Shown: piece after piece, positions 62,046 to 64,000 of the stretch | Position numbering within the stretch: the first letter of the stretch is position 1 | Layout of the letters: each line of letters opens with the position of its first letter | Assembly (NCBI GenBank): GCA_025594325.1 | Contig: JANHCV010000006.1 | Location: forward strand, 62,001 to 126,000 | Length of the DNA: 64,000 bases | Direction of reading: 5' to 3' | DNA from: Blastocladiella emersonii ATCC 22665 | Lineage: Eukaryota; Blastocladiomycota; Blastocladiomycetes; Blastocladiales; Blastocladiaceae | Notes under the pieces: generated by a model | What the model was told of the DNA's origin: nothing | Seen by the model: the letters and a program-made list of their open reading frames with translations, nothing else | Databases searched by the model: none | Translations under genes and position numbers: made by a program

Positions 62046-63898
62046 ATGAATCAAATGGACGAATCAACAAAGGACTTGGCGCAACCGCCCTTGCATGAAC
62101 GTTTATCGCCCGAGTTATGGATTTCGGCACTCGTCAAGCTCGCTGAGATCGGCGAGCCCGACGACGTGCTTGCCACGATGTGCACCAGTCGCAAAATGCA
62201 TGCTCTAGCACGCGATGAAAGCGTTGGCCACGCTCTCTTTCTTGCATTTAATAAGCAACTGGCCCAGGACATGAACGGGCGCCCGCCGCGCGTCGCCGAC
62301 CTCCCGTTCTCGTGGTGGGCCGTTGTGCGCGACCAGGCCTGCGTTCACCGCACATGGACCCGCGGCGCTCACAATGTTACCCACATTGATTTTGCCGCGC
62401 CGAGCGACCCGACGGACCAAGTCGTGCTCTACAAATGGGCCGAAACGAGCGACGACCACCTCGTGGCCTTGGCACTCCGCCGCCGCGAAGTCGGGTATGC
62501 CGGTCCAACTTTCGATTCTTACAATTTCGACTTTGAGACCTATTACTGTGCTCACGTTCTTGCCTTGCCGTCGCTCGATCCCGTTGCAACGCTTCGGTTT
62601 ACTGGGCTCAAGTCGCGGAACTACCAGTTTACTGATGACTACCGCTTCGAGTTTCTCGTCATGGACTCGCCCCGGTCCCGTTTCTTGGTCGCTATTTCGA
62701 GCATGGATCCCAACGAGCTAGCAATTACACTAGCGTGGTGGTGCTGGAATCGAAGCGAGGATGACGCGCTTCTTGAGTGCCGAGACCTAATTTGCGACCC
62801 TTTCGGTTCGTCTGTCACGGCCCTTGTCCCTCTGGATTAGCAATAGCTAACAAAAGTCGTGTAGGCGTACAAGCGTTCTTTTTACAAGCAGACACTCTTG
62901 TTCTCACGTATTACGAGCGGGAGACCATTTTCCCTGTGATTGAAACGCTTAATCCGATCACCCTCGCCTCCACCTCGCGCACCCTTATCGAGCGCCGATG
63001 CGAGTCTGTCAACCGCCTCGACTCCTTTTCTCCGGACCTGCTCGCGCTTGGATTCTCGCACGGGCCGATTGCCATCTACTTGATCGCCAAGCGCGCTATT
63101 CTCGAGGAGTTTCAAGGCACAAACGGTGTCAATCCCCACAGAGTTAATCCGCGGCCTTGGTACCGCCATTCTCTTCGCTCGGAACTCAAACCAATTAGGA
63201 ATTCCATTCTCTTGCCACTCGAACAGCGACGCTGGCATCAGTATCTGGTCGAATATCCCAATTGCCGCCCAGGCGAAGAAGACGAGGTCGGTTTCATGGT
63301 AGACACCATGCGTCTCATTTGTGCGCTCCCGCCCGTCCCTCAAACAGATCCTGTGACCGATCACTTGATGCCATCGCATGGACGAGTACCGCACGCTGGC
63401 AAGCTGCCGCACACCATCAACTTTTCTGTCGTTGGTTACCACCTGCAAATCGCGATTACAGTACAGCATACCATCTACGTCACCGATCTCCGTACTGGTC
63501 AGCTACTTCCGCCACTTTTCCTGGTCGACTTTGTGCCCGCCAAGGTCATGGAGGTGCGCGGTACGGTCGTTCGGCCGGGACCCGAATGGACCGCAGCCGA
63601 ACTCCAGCACGCCATGCATGCGTCTCGTTCCTTGTGTGCGCCTGGCTTGTGGCTCGACAAGCTTACCTTCCGATCCGAGGCGGATGGGTCAGCCCCGCTT
63701 GTGATGTGCGAGCGCAAGTTGTCAAGCAACGCGCTTGCACTGTTCGATTACGAGCACCGGGTGAACCCGAAGAAAACCGAGCTTACAGCAATGCTGGAGT
63801 CGGCAACCTCGGGTATCCGCTGGATCGGAGAGTGCTACGATGAGCTGGTTGCGTTCCACGGACCGTATCTCTACCTTCTCCAGGCGCATCAGAGCTGA
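62046..63898 (+). CDS. F-box-like protein, lineage-specific
   Basis: Exons 62046-62805 and 62865-63898 (59-nt intron gttcgt ... gctaaca ... gtgtag, phase 1), 597 aa. The start ATG of MNQMDESTKD follows an A/C-rich leader. Residues 16-60 (LHERLSPELWISALVKLAEI...MCTSRKMHALARDESVG) are F-box-like. The body contains WWAVVRDQACVHRTWTRGAH and HIDFAAPSDPTDQ, also found in the decayed paralog at 60330. The second exon has propeller-like strands (SFSPDLLALGFSHGPIAIYL; HTIYVTDLRTGQLLPPLFLV; LVAFHGPYLYLL) suggestive of a degenerate WD/kelch-like C-terminal domain. Substrate and role unknown. The splice join restores DPFG|VQAFFLQADTLVLT. Confidence 0.68.
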
Positions 63899-64000
63899 GT
63901 GGAACGGGCAAGATCGCGGTATTGCAATACATTCAAACTGATTTATGAATTCAAGTCCACTGGACGGGGGTTTTGAGGAACGGGTCTCGGCCAGGCACCG
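63899..64000. other. 3' flank at window end
   Basis: 102 bases after the last stop, with A/T-rich ttgcaatacattcaaactga near 63919-63938. No further gene visible. Confidence 0.4.

Overview
The window looks like nuclear DNA of a GC-rich basidiomycetous yeast-type fungus, probably a tremellomycete close to Trichosporonales. The genes are intron-rich, and most introns I placed are 55-120 nt with GTNNG(T) donors, CTNAC/CTGAC-like branch sites and TAG/CAG acceptors. Housekeeping genes are close to fungal families: an actin of exactly 375 aa after splicing, CSTF64/Rna15, Rtt109, LSM12 and a GGA adaptor. The organism call is an inference from gene style; no rRNA or tRNA marker is present.

Bases 1-19186 form one giant palindrome. 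Two arms of about 9.57 kb flank a 40-base spacer at 9574-9613, and base x pairs with base 19187-x. Every long reading frame occurs twice with the same translation. The left arm runs off the window edge. Each arm holds a DIRS-type retroelement (gag-like and RT/RNase H frames, inverted termini, an internal complementary region, no visible tyrosine recombinase) that interrupts an unidentified reading frame, then the 3' half of a PIF1-like helicase cut by the palindrome centre, plus A/T-richer decayed sequence. The palindrome may be a recent fold-back duplication or an assembly artefact; the sequence alone cannot decide.

From 19.2 to 20.2 kb a degenerate coding remnant leads into a dense, very GC-rich gene block (20.2-45 kb). 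On the minus strand lie a large unknown protein, an F-box-like protein and histone acetyltransferase Rtt109. These are followed by a small cysteine-pair protein, an NDUFAF4-like protein, a CCDC61/VFL3-like protein, LSM12, a mitochondrial-type protein, actin, two tandem F-box/LRR-like proteins, cleavage factor CSTF64 and a small RNase H1 hybrid-binding-domain protein without a catalytic domain.

From 45 to 51 kb is an A/T-richer island with two tandem paralogous lineage-specific genes. A repeated 22-23 bp motif containing an ACGCGT core separates and flanks them. A second conserved block (51.4-59.5 kb) holds a GGA clathrin adaptor, an FAD-linked sugar-lactone-oxidase-like protein, an ArsB-like permease and a small membrane protein. 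The last 4.5 kb is again A/T-richer, with a decayed F-box paralog, a coiled-coil protein and an intact F-box-like gene.

The genes do not form one pathway. Themes are mRNA 3'-end/RNA handling (CSTF64, LSM12), chromatin (Rtt109), mitochondrial proteins and membrane traffic, interleaved with expanding F-box-like families.
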